Source: Streptomyces viridochromogenes DSM 40736
Lineage (GTDB): Bacteria > Actinomycetota > Actinomycetes > Streptomycetales > Streptomycetaceae
DNA length: 64,000 nucleotides
NCBI RefSeq assembly: GCF_000158955.1
Contig: NZ_GG657757.1
Span: 5,502,314 to 5,566,313 of the forward strand
Direction of reading: 5' to 3'
A program made the position numbers and the translations under genes. The notes below the pieces were generated by a model, which was given only the letters and a program-made list of their open reading frames with translations, had not been told where the DNA came from and searched no databases. Below, in pieces: positions 1 to 10,398 of the stretch (within the stretch, counting starts at the first letter, position 1; the number at the start of each line of letters is the position of its first letter).

Positions 1-555
<555 letters not shown>

Positions 556-1134
556 CTAGATGGCCCGGCGTTTGTGCCGCCCGCGCAGCGCCTGGAGCGA
601 CGGGTACAGCCATTTCCGGAAGAAACGCTGGAGCCGAGGCATGAGAATCCAGGTGACAAGGGCTGTCACACACAGACACAACAGGAGCGTGCGAAGCAGG
701 GCGTTGAGGTCGCCCAGATAGGGAAGCACCGTGAGATTGAACAGGAGCACCGGCGGAAAAACCGCGCTCATATTCACGAACCACAGTTTCCATTTCGACG
801 GCGGAGCCGGCGGCTTGGGGGTCAGCGTCTGCGCGTCGAACCAGGCCCGGGCGCCCGGCACCCGCCTGCGCTCCGCCTCCCGGGCGACGCCCTCCAACCG
901 GGCGTCCCACTGTGCCCGGGAGGGCGATTGCTCCCAGGCCAGAGCCGGACCCTCGCCGGCGAAGCGATAGACGACATGCCACTCCGCCTCTCCGTCGACA
1001 AGCACCCCACCCCCCAGAAACCCCGGCTGCCGCGCGGTCGCGCCCAGCATGGCCCACCCCCAGGAGTGGAAGTCGGCCGCACGGCCCGGCATCACGCGAT
1101 AGGCCACGGTGACCGTGACGGGATTACTGGCCAC
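556..1134 (-). CDS. ABM-domain (antibiotic biosynthesis monooxygenase-like) membrane protein
   Basis: Protein of about 192 residues. Residues 1-105 read as a ferredoxin-like ABM fold (TVTVAYRVMPGRAADF, then GFLGGGVLVDGEAEWHVVYRF), a fold found in small monooxygenases and in proteins of unknown activity. A Pro-rich hinge (PKPPAPPSKWK) leads to two hydrophobic helices at about 118-138 and 147-168 and a very basic tail, so it is probably membrane anchored. Several starts are possible; GTG at 1134 is preferred because AAGGGA precedes it and the ABM strand begins immediately after, whereas the reading frame stays open upstream without resembling protein. It lies directly upstream of the amidotransferase gene. 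Substrate and activity are unknown; the ABM call rests on pattern only. Confidence 0.6.
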   Translation of the reverse strand: MASNPVTVTVAYRVMPGRAADFHSWGWAMLGATARQPGFLGGGVLVDGEAEWHVVYRFAGEGPALAWEQSPSRAQWDARLEGVAREAERRRVPGARAWFDAQTLTPKPPAPPSKWKLWFVNMSAVFPPVLLFNLTVLPYLGDLNALLRTLLLCLCVTALVTWILMPRLQRFFRKWLYPSLQALRGRHKRRAI

Positions 1135-1475
1135 GCCATCCCTTACGGAAAGCGCTCCCTGCGCGTTCAAGATTAAACAAACAATTTTCCGACTGTCCGG
1201 AAGGTGAAGACTTTCGGCAGCTGGGAAAGCACTTCCGATCACTACGGCGCGACCGCGCCGTCCTCCGCCCCCACCGGCGCCTTGCCGAACCGCGACAACG
1301 CCGGCGCGCCTCCCCGAGCACCAGACCGCGGCACCAAGGGCGCACACCATTCCAAAGATCACAAAACGACAGCAGGGGAGGGGGCCCGGGCGGGGGGCCG
1401 TGCGCGTCCGCTCACACCCCTCTCTAGGCTGACGGCTCGGCAGTACACGACGGGGACACACGGGGAGACACGGAC
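1135..1475. other. Divergent intergenic region, no gene seen
   Basis: About 340 bases between the leftward ABM-domain gene and the rightward lipoprotein gene. The open frames here are GC-driven and show no protein-like composition. It should hold the promoters of both units. TAGGCT at 1424-1429 resembles a Streptomyces -10 hexamer for the rightward unit, but no convincing -35 box was found, and GGGGAG at about 1461-1466 is the ribosome binding site for the gene at 1476. Confidence 0.4.
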
Positions 1476-1829
1476 ATGGCGGAAACACGGCGACGACTGC
1501 GCTCCAGCACGGTGGTGCTGGGCGGCATGGGGGTCCTCGCGGCGGCCCTGTCCGCGTGCGGCTCCGACCCGGACCGCCGCTGTGTGGACCGCGACAGCTA
1601 CGACTACATCAACGGCTACAAGATCGTCGCCGACAAGAACTGCGCGTCGGGCAGCTCCTCCTCCGGCAAGAGCCGCAAGAAGACCGGCAAGACCAAGGGC
1701 ACGGACGCCGACTGGTACTACGACGCCGACGTCAGCGCCGGCTACGCCGACAACGGCACCTTCAGCCGCAGCGAGGCCGTCGACCGGGGCGGTTTCGGCT
1801 GCTCGGGCTCCGGCAGCGGCGGCGGCTGA
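1476..1829 (+). CDS. Small secreted lipoprotein preceding an ATP-grasp ligase (YgiB-like position)
   Basis: A 117-residue protein with a type II signal peptide: Arg-rich start METRRRLR-like, hydrophobic core VVLGGMGVLAAAL, and lipobox LSAC with the lipidated Cys at about residue 28. The mature part is short and rich in Asp, Tyr, Ser and Gly (YDYINGYKIVADKNC, then DWYYDADVSAGYADNG) and ends in a Ser/Gly tail. ATG at 1476 has GGGGAG about 9 nt upstream. The next gene starts 15 nt after the stop, so the two form an operon. E. coli ygiB (DUF1190 lipoprotein) precedes ygiC, a relative of the next gene, so this is probably the functional counterpart of YgiB, though sequence resemblance is too weak to assert homology by eye. 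Role unknown. Confidence 0.75.
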   Translation: MAETRRRLRSSTVVLGGMGVLAAALSACGSDPDRRCVDRDSYDYINGYKIVADKNCASGSSSSGKSRKKTGKTKGTDADWYYDADVSAGYADNGTFSRSEAVDRGGFGCSGSGSGGG

Positions 1830-1844
1830 CCGGGACGCACGCAG

Positions 1845-3026
1845 ATGGAACGCCGCACCATCGACCCCCGCCCCGACTGGCAGCCGACCGTCGAGGAACA
1901 GGGCCTGATCTACCCCCTCACCCGCTACCCCGACGACTCCCTGCGCCCCTACTGGGACGAAAGCGCCTACTACGTCTTCACGCTCCCGGAGATAGAGGCC
2001 CTGGAGGAGGTGGTCGAGGAACTCCACCGCATGTGCCTGGAGGCGGCCGAGCACATCGTCGCCGAGGACCGTTTCGCGGACCTCGGCATCACCGACACCC
2101 GGGTGGCCCGGGCGGTCGCCGAGGCCTGGCACCGCCGCGCCGAACTCCCCTCCGTCTACGGCCGCTTCGACCTCCGCTACGACGGCACCGGCCCGGCCAA
2201 GCTCCTGGAGTACAACGCCGACACCCCCACCTCACTGGTGGAGGCCGCGTCCCCCCAGTGGTTCTGGATGGAGGACCGCTTCCCCGGCGCCGACCAGTGG
2301 AACTCCCTCCACGAGCGCCTCATAGCCGCCTGGCGGAAACAGGCCGCCCTCCTCCCGCCCGGCAGCCCCCTGTACTTCGCGTACTCCTCCGCCGACGAGC
2401 TCGGTGAGGACATGATGACGGTCGCCTACCTGAAGGAGACGGCCGAGCAGGCGGGCATGGAGACCGACTGGATCGCCATGGAGGAGATCGGCTGGGACCG
2501 CCTCTCCGGCCGCTTCGTCGACAACCGCCTCCGCTTCATCCGCAGCATCTTCAAGCTCTACCCGTGGGAGTGGCTCACCACCGACCGCTTCGCGGACCAC
2601 GTCCTCGGCACCCTCGACAACGGCGGCGGCACGGGCTCCACCCTGTGGATAGAACCTGCCTGGAAGATGCTCCTCAGCAACAAGGCCCTCCTGGCGATCC
2701 TCTGGGAGCTGTATCCCGGGCACCCGAACCTCCTCCCCGCCTACCTGGACGGCCCCCGGGACCTGCCCGCCACGGGCTGGGTCGCCAAACCCCTCCTCGG
2801 CCGCGAGGGGGCGGGCGTCACGATCCACGAGCCGGGATCCGCCCCCGTCCTCCGCGACGAACCGTGCTGCTACCAGCAACTGGCCCCGCTCCCGGACTTC
2901 GACGGCAACCGCGTGGTCCTCGGTGCATGGGTGGTGGAGAACGAGTCGGCGGGCCTGGGGATCCGAGAGTCCTCGGGCCTGATCACGGACGAGTACGCCC
3001 GCTTCCTCCCCCACGTGATCCTCTAG
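1845..3026 (+). CDS. Glutathionylspermidine synthase-family ATP-grasp protein (YgiC-like)
   Basis: A 393-residue soluble protein of the C-terminal glutathionylspermidine synthetase family, ATP-grasp enzymes that join a carboxylate to an amine. Supporting stretches are YGRFDLRYDG, KLLEYNADTPTSLVEA (typical of the family and of YgiC/YjfC), SADELGEDMMTVAYL, WIEPAWKMLLSNKALLAIL and WVAKPLLGREGAGV, the last being the ATP-grasp lysine and glycine-rich loop. It lacks the N-terminal amidase domain of bifunctional E. coli Gsp, so amide hydrolysis is not expected. Actinobacteria are not known to make glutathione, so the acid substrate is probably something else. It is cotranscribed with the preceding lipoprotein. 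The family call is firm; the reaction is unknown. Confidence 0.85.
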   Translation: MERRTIDPRPDWQPTVEEQGLIYPLTRYPDDSLRPYWDESAYYVFTLPEIEALEEVVEELHRMCLEAAEHIVAEDRFADLGITDTRVARAVAEAWHRRAELPSVYGRFDLRYDGTGPAKLLEYNADTPTSLVEAASPQWFWMEDRFPGADQWNSLHERLIAAWRKQAALLPPGSPLYFAYSSADELGEDMMTVAYLKETAEQAGMETDWIAMEEIGWDRLSGRFVDNRLRFIRSIFKLYPWEWLTTDRFADHVLGTLDNGGGTGSTLWIEPAWKMLLSNKALLAILWELYPGHPNLLPAYLDGPRDLPATGWVAKPLLGREGAGVTIHEPGSAPVLRDEPCCYQQLAPLPDFDGNRVVLGAWVVENESAGLGIRESSGLITDEYARFLPHVIL

Positions 3027-3057
3027 AAGGGGCTGAGGGGGATCGCCCTCAGGGGTG

Positions 3058-3136
3058 CCCCTCAGGGGCGCGGGGCCGTGTCGATATGCGGCTCCGCCGC
3101 GTGGGCGCGACCAGCCACAACGAAGCCCGCACACAC
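3058..3136 (+). repeat. Dispersed hairpin repeat, copy A
   Basis: About 79 bases of non-coding sequence beginning cctcaggggcgcggggc and ending near gcccgcacacac. The same sequence, with few changes, occurs at 63673-63747 (plus) and at 22701-22776 (minus). The core contains a GCGGC/GCCGC hairpin at 3088-3100 followed by the invariant block gcgcgaccagccac. It lies 32 bases behind the stop of the ATP-grasp gene in the same orientation as that gene. It may act as a 3' end or termination element; it is not part of any gene here. Confidence 0.85.
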
Positions 3137-3294
3137 GGTCCGGTAGGCTGCCCCCGGGCCGTGACTGGCGTGCTGGGATGGGACCGACCATCGGGAAGCG
3201 GCCCCCGGACCCGGTTGAACCCCGGGGACCGGAACCGTGCCGTGCGCCTGGGCCGTACCGTGAACGCTGAACACAACGTCCGGAGGTCCCACCC

Positions 3295-4743
3295 ATGTCA
3301 GCCGAGCCCCTCTCCACCGCTTCCACCGCCTACCGCGCCGCCCTCGACGTCATCCGCGCCGTCGAACCCCGCGTGGCGGACGCCATCGGCCAGGAGGTCG
3401 CCGACCAGCGCGAGATGCTCAAGCTGATCGCCTCCGAGAACTACGCCTCCCCGGCCACGCTCCTGACGATGGGCAACTGGTTCAGCGACAAGTACGCCGA
3501 GGGCACCATCGGCCGCCGCTTCTACGCCGGCTGCCGCAACGTCGACACCGTCGAGTCCCTCGCCGCCGAGCACGCCAAGGAGCTCTTCGGCGCCCGCCAC
3601 GCCTACGTCCAGCCGCACTCCGGCATCGACGCCAACCTCGTCGCCTTCTGGGCCGTCCTCGGCGCCCGCGTCGAGGTGCCCTTCCTGGAGAAGACCGGCG
3701 TCCGCCAGATCAACGACCTGAGCGAGGCCGACTGGGCCGAGCTGCGCCAGGCCTTCGGCAACCAGCGGATGCTCGGCATGTCCCTGGACGCCGGCGGCCA
3801 CCTCACCCACGGCTTCCGCCCGAACATCTCCGGCAAGATGTTCGACCAGCGCTCCTACGGCACGGACCCGGCCACCGGCCTCATCGACTACGAGGCCCTG
3901 CGCGCCCAGGCCCGCGAGTTCAAGCCGCTGATCATCGTCGCGGGCTACTCGGCCTACCCCCGCCTGGTGAACTTCCGGATCATGCGCGAGATCGCCGACG
4001 AGGTCGGCGCGACGCTCATGGTCGACATGGCCCACTTCGCCGGCCTGGTCGCGGGCAAGGTGCTGACGGGCGACTTCGACCCGGTCCCGCACGCCCAGAT
4101 CGTGACGACGACCACCCACAAGTCGCTGCGCGGCCCCCGCGGCGGCATGGTCCTGTGCGACGACTCGCTGAAGGACCAGGTCGACCGCGGCTGCCCGATG
4201 GTCCTCGGCGGCCCGCTGCCGCACGTCATGGCCGCCAAGGCGGTCGCCCTCGCGGAGGCCCGCCAGGAGTCCTTCCGCGACTACGCCCAGCGCATCGTCG
4301 ACAACTCCCGCGCGCTCGCCGAGGGGCTGATGCGCCGCGGCGCGACGCTGGTGACGGGCGGCACGGACAACCACCTCAACCTGATCGACGTCGCCTCCTC
4401 CTACGGCCTCACCGGCCGCCAGGCCGAGGCCGCCCTGCTCGACTCGGGCATCGTCACCAACCGCAACGCGATCCCCGCCGACCCGAACGGCGCCTGGTAC
4501 ACCTCCGGCATCCGCGTCGGCACCCCGGCCCTGACCACCCGTGGTCTCGGCACGGCGGAGATGGACGAGGTGGCCGGCCTGATCGACCGCGTCCTCACCG
4601 CGGCGGAGCCGGGCACGACCAAGTCGGGCGCCCCCTCCAAGGCGTCCCACGTCCTCGACGCGAAGATCGCCGACGAGATCTCCCGCCGCGCGACCGACCT
4701 CGTGGCCGGTTTCCCGCTGTACCCGGAGATCGACCTGGGCTGA
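3295..4743 (+). CDS. glyA: Serine hydroxymethyltransferase, long form
   Basis: PLP enzyme that interconverts serine plus tetrahydrofolate with glycine plus methylenetetrahydrofolate, supplying one-carbon units. The PLP-binding lysine is K276 in [15 protein letters not shown]244 and H247 in VDMAHFAGL match cofactor contacts, and SENYASP (47-53) and GGHLTHG (167-173) are family signatures. At 482 residues it exceeds the usual 415-435 because of an insertion at about 122-158 between the HSG..AN segment and [18 protein letters not shown] at 3295 follows GGAGG by 9 nt. No glycine riboswitch is visible in the 268-base leader. Streptomyces commonly carry a second, glycine-cleavage-linked glyA elsewhere, so this may not be the only copy. 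Confidence 0.95.
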   Translation: MSAEPLSTASTAYRAALDVIRAVEPRVADAIGQEVADQREMLKLIASENYASPATLLTMGNWFSDKYAEGTIGRRFYAGCRNVDTVESLAAEHAKELFGARHAYVQPHSGIDANLVAFWAVLGARVEVPFLEKTGVRQINDLSEADWAELRQAFGNQRMLGMSLDAGGHLTHGFRPNISGKMFDQRSYGTDPATGLIDYEALRAQAREFKPLIIVAGYSAYPRLVNFRIMREIADEVGATLMVDMAHFAGLVAGKVLTGDFDPVPHAQIVTTTTHKSLRGPRGGMVLCDDSLKDQVDRGCPMVLGGPLPHVMAAKAVALAEARQESFRDYAQRIVDNSRALAEGLMRRGATLVTGGTDNHLNLIDVASSYGLTGRQAEAALLDSGIVTNRNAIPADPNGAWYTSGIRVGTPALTTRGLGTAEMDEVAGLIDRVLTAAEPGTTKSGAPSKASHVLDAKIADEISRRATDLVAGFPLYPEIDLG

Positions 4744-4756
4744 CGCCCACGGCTCG

Positions 4757-6596
<1,840 letters not shown>

Positions 6597-6738
6597 ACCC
6601 GCCCCCGCGCACAGCCGTACCACCCGACAGCGCTGTACATCACTTCCGTTGCGCCTGCCCGTAACCGGGTCGTGGCCGTACAGTCGATATCCGGGTGGTC
6701 GTATCAGCGGCCCGCTAACTGAAACGACAGGAGACGAC

Positions 6739-7317
6739 GTGGGGACCGTAACGATCGGTGTCTCGATCGCGGTCCCGGAGCCTCACGGCAGCCAGCTCCA
6801 GCAGCTGCGCGCGGGCTTCGGCGACGCCGCGGCTCACGGCATCCCCACGCACGTCACCCTGCTGCCGCCGACGGAGATCGACGCGTCCGCCCTGCCCGCC
6901 GTGGAGGCGCACCTGACGGAGGTCGCCGCGGCCGGCCGGCCGTTCCCGATGCGGCTGTCCGGCACGGGGACGTTCCGGCCCCTGTCGCCGGTCGTCTTCG
7001 TCCGGGTCGTCTCCGGCGCGGAGGCCTGCACCGTGCTCCAGGAACAGGTCCGCGACCCCGCCGGGCCGGTCGCACGCGAACTGGCGTTCCCGTACCACCC
7101 GCACGTCACCGTCGCGCACGGCATCGACGAGGCGGCGATGGACCGCGCCTTCGAGGAACTCACCGACTACGAGGCCGAGTGGCCCTGCACGGGCTTCGGC
7201 CTCTACGAACAGGGCGCCGACGGCGTGTGGCGCAAGCTCCGCGAGTACCCCTTCGGCGGCTCGGTCGTCCCGCCCCAGGCCCACTGCGCGGAACGCGGCT
7301 CGGTCCCCACCCGCTGA
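6739..7317 (+). CDS. 2'-5' RNA ligase / cyclic phosphodiesterase superfamily protein
   Basis: A 192-residue protein of the 2H phosphoesterase superfamily, which hydrolyse or ligate 2',3'-cyclic or 2'-5' phosphodiester bonds in RNA or nucleotides. The two H-x-T motifs that place the catalytic histidines are present: HVTLLPPT in the first half and HPHVTVAHG in the second, each followed by hydrophobic residues. Ligase activity in this family is often weak or absent, so a cyclic phosphodiesterase role is equally likely. The GTG start at 6739 follows an AGGAG-type site by about 7 nt. It lies 142 bases behind trpS on the same strand; whether they share a transcript is not shown. Confidence 0.8.
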   Translation: MGTVTIGVSIAVPEPHGSQLQQLRAGFGDAAAHGIPTHVTLLPPTEIDASALPAVEAHLTEVAAAGRPFPMRLSGTGTFRPLSPVVFVRVVSGAEACTVLQEQVRDPAGPVARELAFPYHPHVTVAHGIDEAAMDRAFEELTDYEAEWPCTGFGLYEQGADGVWRKLREYPFGGSVVPPQAHCAERGSVPTR

Positions 7318-7585
7318 CACCCCCGGCCCCCACCCACCCACATACGCCAAGCCCCACACGCGCCACGCCACACCGGCCCGCGCGTTCCGCCGTGCCGGTC
7401 GGCGTGTGTCGGCCGTACCGGCCCGCGTGGGTCATGCTGCGGCCGTCGGCAGGGGCCAAGCCGCGCCGCCTGTATGCGTCCCGCCGCGCCGACCCGCGCG
7501 CGTCACGCCGCACCCACCCACGGGCAGCCCCACCGCACCGACCCGCGCGTGACAGCCGCGCCCGCACGCACGCGCCCACCCGGCC
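7318..7585. other. Intergenic, convergent gene ends, low-complexity C-rich sequence
   Basis: About 270 bases between two converging genes. It contains imperfect runs of cacccac and several variants of accggcccgcgcg / accgacccgcgcg, plus short inverted arms such as cgtgccggtcggcgtgtgtcggccgtaccgg. No gene or clear intrinsic terminator can be supported; dense GC stems may still serve transcription termination for both strands. Confidence 0.35.
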
Positions 7586-8341
7586 TCAGACCGGCAGCCG
7601 CCGGCACACCGAGCGTGGCAGGTGCCGCAGGGCCGCCATGACCACGCGCAGTGCCCCCGGCACCCACACCGTCTCCGAGCGGCGGCGCAGGCCCAGTTCC
7701 ACGGCCGTCGCGACCGCCTCGGGCGTCGTCGCCAGTGGGGCCTCGGGCAGGCCGGCGGTCATGCGCGTACGGACGAAGCCGGGGCGTACGACCATGACGT
7801 GCACGCCCGTGCCGTGCAGTGCGTCGCCCAGGCCCTGCGCGAAGGCGTCGAGGCCGGCCTTGCTGGAGCCGTAGATGAAGTTCGCCCGGCGGGCCCGCTC
7901 GCCGGCGACGGAGGACATGACGACCAGGGAGCCGTGCCCCTGGGACTGGAGTGCGCGGGCGCACACCAGTCCGGCCGAGACCGCGCCGGTGTAGTTGGTC
8001 TGCGCGACCCGCACCGCCGCCTCCGGCTCGCGTTCGTCGCGTGCCTGGTCGCCGAGGAGCCCGAACGCGAGCAGCACCATGTCGACGTCGCCCTCGGCGA
8101 AGACCTTGCCGAGCACGGCCTCGTGGGAGGCGGGGTCGAGCGCGTCGAAGGCGACGGTGTGCACATCGGCGCCGAGCCCGCGCAGCTGCCCGGCGGCCTC
8201 CTCCAGCGCGGGCGACGGACGGCCCGCCAGCCAGACCGTCCGGGTGCGGCGGGCGATCAGCCGGCGCGCGGTCGCCAGCGCGATCTCCGACGTACCGCCG
8301 AGGACGAGCAGGGACTGGGGGAGGCCGAAGGCGTCCTTCAT
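7586..8341 (-). CDS. dprE2: Decaprenylphosphoryl-2-keto-ribose reductase (DprE2-like SDR)
   Basis: Short-chain dehydrogenase of 251 residues. The nucleotide-binding loop is LLVLGGTSEIALATARRL near the N-terminus (GGTSEIG-type, as in mycobacterial DprE2), and the catalytic Tyr and Lys lie in YGSSKAGLDAF. In mycobacteria DprE2 reduces the keto intermediate made by DprE1, completing epimerisation of polyprenylphosphoryl-ribose to polyprenylphosphoryl-arabinose, with NADH or NADPH as donor. Assignment to DprE2 rather than a generic SDR rests mainly on the neighbour: its start is 19 bases behind a DprE1 stop on the same strand. ATG at 8341 is preceded by an AGGAGCTGTC site. The C-terminus is short and basic. 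Confidence 0.82.
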   Translation of the reverse strand: MKDAFGLPQSLLVLGGTSEIALATARRLIARRTRTVWLAGRPSPALEEAAGQLRGLGADVHTVAFDALDPASHEAVLGKVFAEGDVDMVLLAFGLLGDQARDEREPEAAVRVAQTNYTGAVSAGLVCARALQSQGHGSLVVMSSVAGERARRANFIYGSSKAGLDAFAQGLGDALHGTGVHVMVVRPGFVRTRMTAGLPEAPLATTPEAVATAVELGLRRRSETVWVPGALRVVMAALRHLPRSVCRRLPV

Positions 8342-8360
8342 GACAGCTCCTAGAGGTTGC

Positions 8361-9743
8361 CTAGAGGTGGAGGCGGCGGGCCAGGTCGGACACGAACACC
8401 CCGTGCGGGTCCAGTTCGGCGCGCAGGGCGCGGAAGTCGTCGAGGCGCGGGTACATCGCCGCGAGCAGTTCCGGGCGGAGCCGGGCGTCCTTGGCGAGGT
8501 AGACGCGTCCGCCCGCGGCGGCGACCTCCCCGTCGAGTTCGTCGAGGAACGTGCCGAGGCCGGGCAGGCCCGCCGGGATGTCCAGGGCCAGCGTCCAGCC
8601 CGGCACGGGGAAGGACAGCCAGCCCGGGTCGGACTCCCCGAAGCGCTTGAGGACGGCCAGGAAGGACGGGCAGCGGCGTTCGGAGATGCGGCGCACCACG
8701 CGGCGCAGGGCGTCCTCCTGGCCGTGGCCGACGACGAACTGGTACTGCACGAAGCCGCCCCGGCCGTAGACGCGGTTCCAGTGGGGCACGCCGTCCAGGG
8801 GGTGGAAGAAGGCGGAGATCCGCTGGAGTTGGCCGGACCGCGCCCGGGGTGCCTTGCGGTACCAGAGCTCGTTGAAGAGGCTCACGGTCGTCCGGCTGAG
8901 CAGGCCCTCGGGGAGGAGGGCGGGGGCGGCCGGGAGGCGGGAGGTGCGGAAGGAGAGCGGGGCGTCGCGCCTGCGTGCGGGCAGCGCGTCCAGGGGCGCG
9001 TGGTCACCGCGGGTGAGGACCGCACGGCCGGTCGCGGCGCCGCGGGCCAGCAGGTCGATCCAGGCCACCGAGTAGCGGTAGCGGTGGTCGGTGGCCGACA
9101 GCCGGGCCATCAGGTCGTCGAGGTCCGCCGCCCGTTCGGTGTCGACCGACATCAGCGAGGTCTCGACCGGCTGGAGCCGGATCGTCGCGGTGAGGATCAC
9201 CCCGGTGAGTCCCATACCGCCCGCGGTGGCCTCGAACAGGGGCGTGCCGGGGACCACCGTGCGGATCTCGCCGTCCGCGGTGAGCAGTTCGAAGGACAGC
9301 ACGTGCCGCGAGAACGACCCCGAGACGTGGTGGTTCTTGCCGTGGATGTCGGCGCCGATCGCCCCGCCGACGGTGACGTAGCGCGTGCCGGGGGTGACCG
9401 GCACGAACCAGCCGAGCGGCAGCAGCACCTCCATCAGCCGGTGCAGGGAGACCCCCGCGTCGCACAGCACGATGCCGCCGTCGGCGTCGATCGCGTGGAC
9501 GCGGTCCAGGCCCGTCATGTCGAGCACGGACCCGCCCGCGTTCTGCGCCGCGTCCCCGTACGCCCGGCCCAGACCCCGGGGGATCCCGCCCCGGGCCCCG
9601 CACTCCCGCACGGCCGCCGCGGCCTCCTCGTACGTCCTCGGGCGGATCAGCCGGGCCGCCGTCGGGGCGGTGCGGCCCCAGCCGGTCACGGTGGTGTGGT
9701 CCAGGCCCGGGACGTCGGGGAGGGAGTCGGTGTCGGCAGACAT
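8361..9743 (-). CDS. dprE1: Decaprenylphosphoryl-beta-D-ribose 2'-oxidase (DprE1-like)
   Basis: FAD-linked oxidase of the VAO family, 460 residues from ATG 9743. The FAD domain shows RPRTYEEAAAAVRECG, PRGLGRAYGDAAQNAGG and VGGAIGADIHGKNHHVSGSF. The block VPGWTLALDIP followed by VYLAKDARL aligns with the active-site segment of M. tuberculosis DprE1; the essential lysine is kept (K418 here) while the residue matching Cys387, the covalent target of benzothiazinones, is Ala386. The enzyme oxidises C2 of the ribose in polyprenylphosphoryl-ribose. It is followed by dprE2 and is divergent from the phosphatase and DPPR synthase genes of the same pathway. The upstream open frame adds nothing protein-like. 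Confidence 0.87.
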   Translation of the reverse strand: MSADTDSLPDVPGLDHTTVTGWGRTAPTAARLIRPRTYEEAAAAVRECGARGGIPRGLGRAYGDAAQNAGGSVLDMTGLDRVHAIDADGGIVLCDAGVSLHRLMEVLLPLGWFVPVTPGTRYVTVGGAIGADIHGKNHHVSGSFSRHVLSFELLTADGEIRTVVPGTPLFEATAGGMGLTGVILTATIRLQPVETSLMSVDTERAADLDDLMARLSATDHRYRYSVAWIDLLARGAATGRAVLTRGDHAPLDALPARRRDAPLSFRTSRLPAAPALLPEGLLSRTTVSLFNELWYRKAPRARSGQLQRISAFFHPLDGVPHWNRVYGRGGFVQYQFVVGHGQEDALRRVVRRISERRCPSFLAVLKRFGESDPGWLSFPVPGWTLALDIPAGLPGLGTFLDELDGEVAAAGGRVYLAKDARLRPELLAAMYPRLDDFRALRAELDPHGVFVSDLARRLHL

Positions 9744-9825
9744 GTCCGTGACCGTATCGCCCTGGTGTGAGCGATCAGTTAGAGAACATGGCATCCCTCC
9801 CCGAAATGGGTGATTAATGGGATGT

Positions 9826-9860
9826 CGCCCAATATTGCAGGAGTTCAGGCCGGTTGGGCG
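9826..9860. promoter_or_regulatory. Inverted repeat in the dprE1 / PAP2 divergent promoter region
   Basis: CGCCCAA at 9826-9832 is repeated in inverted form as TTGGGCG at 9854-9860, separated by 21 bases, in the 133-base gap between two divergent transcription units of one pathway. It could be a regulator site or part of a leader hairpin for the rightward unit. With only 7-bp arms in GC-rich DNA it may be chance. Confidence 0.3.
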
Positions 9861-9876
9861 TGAACAGTGAGTCCAC

Positions 9877-10398
9877 ATGGATGACCTCGACGACCTGCAC
9901 GACATGGATCACCGGATCGTTTCGGCGCTCAGGGCGTGCGGCACCGACCCACGCGTGGCCGGCGCCGCGCGTGCCCTGTCCTGGGCGGGGGAGCACGCGG
10001 CGCTCTGGCTCGCGGCCGGGCTCGCGGGAGCAGCCGTGGACGGCGGGAGACGCGGCGCCTGGCTGCGCGGCACCGCCCTCACCGCCGGGGCACACCTCGT
10101 CAGCATGGGCGTGAAACGGGTCGTACGCCGGCCGCGCCCGGCACACGTCGAGCCCTTGGTGCGCACCGCCGGCCGGCACTCCTTCCCCAGCTCGCACGCC
10201 AGCTCCGCCGCGGCCGCCGCCGTCGCCTTCGGCGCCCTCGGGGCCCGCGCGGTCCCGCCGCTCGCCGCCGCGGTGTGCGTCTCACGGCTGGTGGCCGGCG
10301 TCCACTACCCCTCGGACGTCGCGGCCGGTGCGGCCCTCGGCGCGCTCACGGCCCGGCTCGGCGCCCGCTGGATGAGGGGAGGCGCAGACCATGACTGA
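9877..10398 (+). CDS. PAP2-family phosphatase, probable decaprenylphosphoryl-5-phosphoribose phosphatase
   Basis: A 173-residue membrane phosphatase with all three PAP2 motifs: KRVVRRPRP (K-x6-RP), PSSHASS (the PSGH motif) and SRLVAGVHYPSD (SR-x5-H-x3-D). Hydrophobic segments at about 42-55, 68-80, 107-125 and 143-155 place the site at the membrane face. In mycobacteria a PAP2 protein next to the DPPR synthase gene (Rv3807c beside Rv3806c) is the proposed enzyme that removes the 5-phosphate from decaprenylphosphoryl-5-phosphoribose before DprE1 acts; the identical adjacency here supports the same role. It overlaps the next gene by 8 bases, so the two are translationally coupled. A generic prenyl-pyrophosphate phosphatase is the alternative. 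Confidence 0.82.
   Translation: MDDLDDLHDMDHRIVSALRACGTDPRVAGAARALSWAGEHAALWLAAGLAGAAVDGGRRGAWLRGTALTAGAHLVSMGVKRVVRRPRPAHVEPLVRTAGRHSFPSSHASSAAAAAVAFGALGARAVPPLAAAVCVSRLVAGVHYPSDVAAGAALGALTARLGARWMRGGADHD

Noticed and set aside
3027-3294. Glycine riboswitch upstream of glyA
   Set aside because: The leader holds the dispersed repeat and GC-rich sequence but none of the conserved glycine aptamer elements could be recognised.
3298-4650. Long reverse-strand open frame opposite glyA (450 codons), and many similar ones across the window, such as opposite sdhA, the mutase and the ABC genes
   Set aside because: In high-GC DNA with G/C third positions, antisense frames stay open; these have low-complexity Arg/Gly/Ala/Val-rich products, no family motifs and no ribosome binding sites.
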